The position numbers were made by a program, and so were the translations under genes. A DNA stretch of 64,000 bases from Microvelia longipes. Taxonomy: Eukaryota > Arthropoda > Insecta > Hemiptera > Veliidae. The stretch lies in the NCBI GenBank assembly GCA_018340805.1, contig JACMZG010001908.1, positions 32,672,169 through 32,736,168 of the forward strand, given 5' to 3'. The notes below the pieces were generated by a model. The model saw only the letters and a program-made list of their open reading frames with translations. It did not search any database and was not told the DNA's origin. The first letter of the stretch is position 1. Each line of letters starts with the position of its first letter. This document shows positions 1 through 64,000 of this stretch, in pieces.

Positions 1-161
1 TAAATTATTAGTAGTTGTTCAATCATTTTTTTATTTCAAATTATAATTTTTTTCAATTATTTTCTTTTCAATTATATTTTTTTATTCATTTTTTTTTTTA
101 TAATTCTTTATGTTCAATATTAAAATTTCAAATTAAAATGTTTTGAAAGAGGTAAACTTAC

Positions 162-62673
<62,512 letters not shown>

Positions 62674-62843
62674 CTGTAACATAAATGAATATTGATTAAG
62701 ATAGAGAAAAACTAATACTGATAATATTGATGATACTATCAAAGATTATTAAGTATACCACAATCTTTGGATTCTATGGAGAAAATGCAAGTAACAGGAA
62801 ATAATATTAGAGAGAGGAAACATTCATGATTCAATAATCACGA

Positions 62844-63050
62844 GTATAATGTTATTACCCAAAAATTACCAAAAATCAGTTGACAGCGTGGGAAAATAGT
62901 GTTAAGGAACCAATGAGGTTGGCCTGATATGAACTTGTGGGCATGGCATTTAACATTAATAATTGGGCATTTCCCAACCAGGACAAACCTAATTGGCTCC
63001 CTTGTATTACTTTTCCCTCGCTGTCAACTGATTATAACCATGTGGTATAC
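62844..63050. mobile_element. MITE, family 1 copy 3
   Basis: Shares CAGTTGACAGC, GTTGGCCTGATATGAA, and the right end CTGTCAACTGATTATAACCA then TGTGGTATAC. The left end is less clear and was set where GTATAA appears. Confidence 0.65.
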
Positions 63051-63655
63051 TAGTCTCAGAATTATGTCTTTTTTCCTTGGATTTGACATTACCTGAAATG
63101 TTGATAAATGTAATTTAAAAATAATATATTACTTGTCTATCTATTGTGTCATTTCAGTTTTAAATTTTATTATAATATTCTATTTGTGTTTAATATAGAA
63201 ATTGTATTCCTTGTCTTATAATATAAATATTAGACCATATTTTAAACTTTTGTATTATTTAGTAACTTAAGGCATTAACTTTTAGTGTCGATGAGCTCTT
63301 GCTATCTGCGATTTGATACAAAAATAAGGGATGGACGGTTAAGACAGTGTTCCATCTCTGTCTATCACCACAGACAAAATATGTCTGTGGGGGTGTGATA
63401 TAAGATAGCAAACTATTTAGCAAAATTATCACTCTTTGTTTTGATTGGCAGTCGTTAAACATAGTAACGTGCAACATTGAAACTTTTGCTAGAGGACTGT
63501 GGCACTGGCGAACAAAAGTACACTTAAGGCTAAGTCCTAAGACAAAATAATGAAACAAATAACTATAATTGCATACAAACTAACTAACTTAAAATCCTAC
63601 TTCGCTATGAGTTTATACATTTCATCTTGACTACCAACTTTACTTATGTACTATA

Positions 63656-63822
63656 GTATAGCACACATTTATAATCAGTTGAATAGATGGGAAAGAGCGC
63701 GAGGAAGCCAATAGGGTTAGTCCTGGATGTTAAAACACACCCACAATTACACATCGTATCATCCTCATCAGTTTCTCAACACTATTTTCCCACACTGTCA
63801 ACTGATTATAACTAGCTTATAA
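63656..63822. mobile_element. MITE, family 1 copy 4
   Basis: Left end GTATAGCACACATTTATAAT then CAGTTGA; the right arm has CACACTGTCAACTGATTATA. The middle is related to copy 3 in the other orientation. Confidence 0.65.
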
Positions 63823-64000
63823 ACCAACTTTGCTATATGTTTCAACATTTAGTTTCAACAACCAACTTAACCTACGTACTAACTAAAGACATCTTTGAGA
63901 GGGGAGGTGGAAGGAGAAGAAGTCTACTCACTCTTGAAAAACACAGGAACAAAACAATATCAAGCATACATTTTGTGCACATGCGCACCTCATTTATTGC

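Larger units (their letters stand above)
62674..64000 (-). other. intron upstream of exon 1 of the window; no exon recognised
   Basis: This stretch lies 5' of the first recognised exon, whose phase shows that at least one more coding exon exists upstream. I found no Ig-like reading frame here on either strand. It holds two MITE copies (listed separately) and otherwise A+T-rich sequence. Confidence 0.6.

Noticed and set aside
63921..64000. Possible exon ending at a GTGAGT donor on the minus strand near 63930
   Set aside because: No frame gives an Ig or linker signature, and the phase needed by exon 1 is not met convincingly.

Overview
The window is one continuous stretch of a very large, intron-rich, A+T-rich animal gene read on the minus strand. 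It encodes an arthropod titin, sallimus (sls), and specifically its N-terminal Z-disc part and most of the kettin region. The call rests on about 59 minus-strand exons that join in frame to give roughly 30 immunoglobulin-like (Ig) domains. Most of these are separated by linkers of about 35-45 residues of the type K-x-x-I-I-x-x-S-Q-H-P-x-x-L-x-K-I-Q-x-L-E, which is the hallmark of kettin. The organism is an arthropod, most likely an insect. The order cannot be fixed from the sequence alone. Gene start and gene end both lie outside the window.

Layout, in the direction of transcription (right to left): 64000-62674 is intron with two copies of a small inverted-repeat transposon. 62673-53752 codes four N-terminal Ig domains (N-Ig1 to N-Ig4) with irregular linkers. 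53430-162 codes 26 kettin-type Ig-linker modules, here called K1 to K26; K26 is cut by the window edge. A module is usually split over two exons: linker plus strands A-C in one, strands C' to G in the next, with the internal break before the S/H-R-F motif and phase-1 joints. K7, K10 and K14 sit in single exons, and a few modules use three exons. Every joint was checked for GT-AG and reading phase; all agree except exon 18, which lies in damaged sequence.

Introns hold A/T microsatellites and several repeat families: a TA-flanked MITE with four copies, two other MITEs, two fold-back elements, a family with a hammerhead-like core seen in five or six copies, a widely dispersed repeat, and a fragment of 5S rRNA. 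No second protein-coding gene, tRNA or CRISPR was found.

The most important caution concerns about 39.8-43.9 kb. A single N at 39818 is followed by a 1.3-kb, deletion-riddled second copy of the preceding 1.4 kb, including a corrupted duplicate of an exon. The next exon (exon 18) then carries frameshifts. This looks like a gap filled with uncorrected long-read sequence, not biology. The most interesting biological points are an in-frame 33-base microexon that repeats the first strand of an Ig domain, two domains that lack the core tryptophan, one module with almost no linker, and a direct intron duplication that flanks the N-Ig2 exons. I found no undescribed multi-gene system; this is a structural muscle gene with transposon-filled introns.
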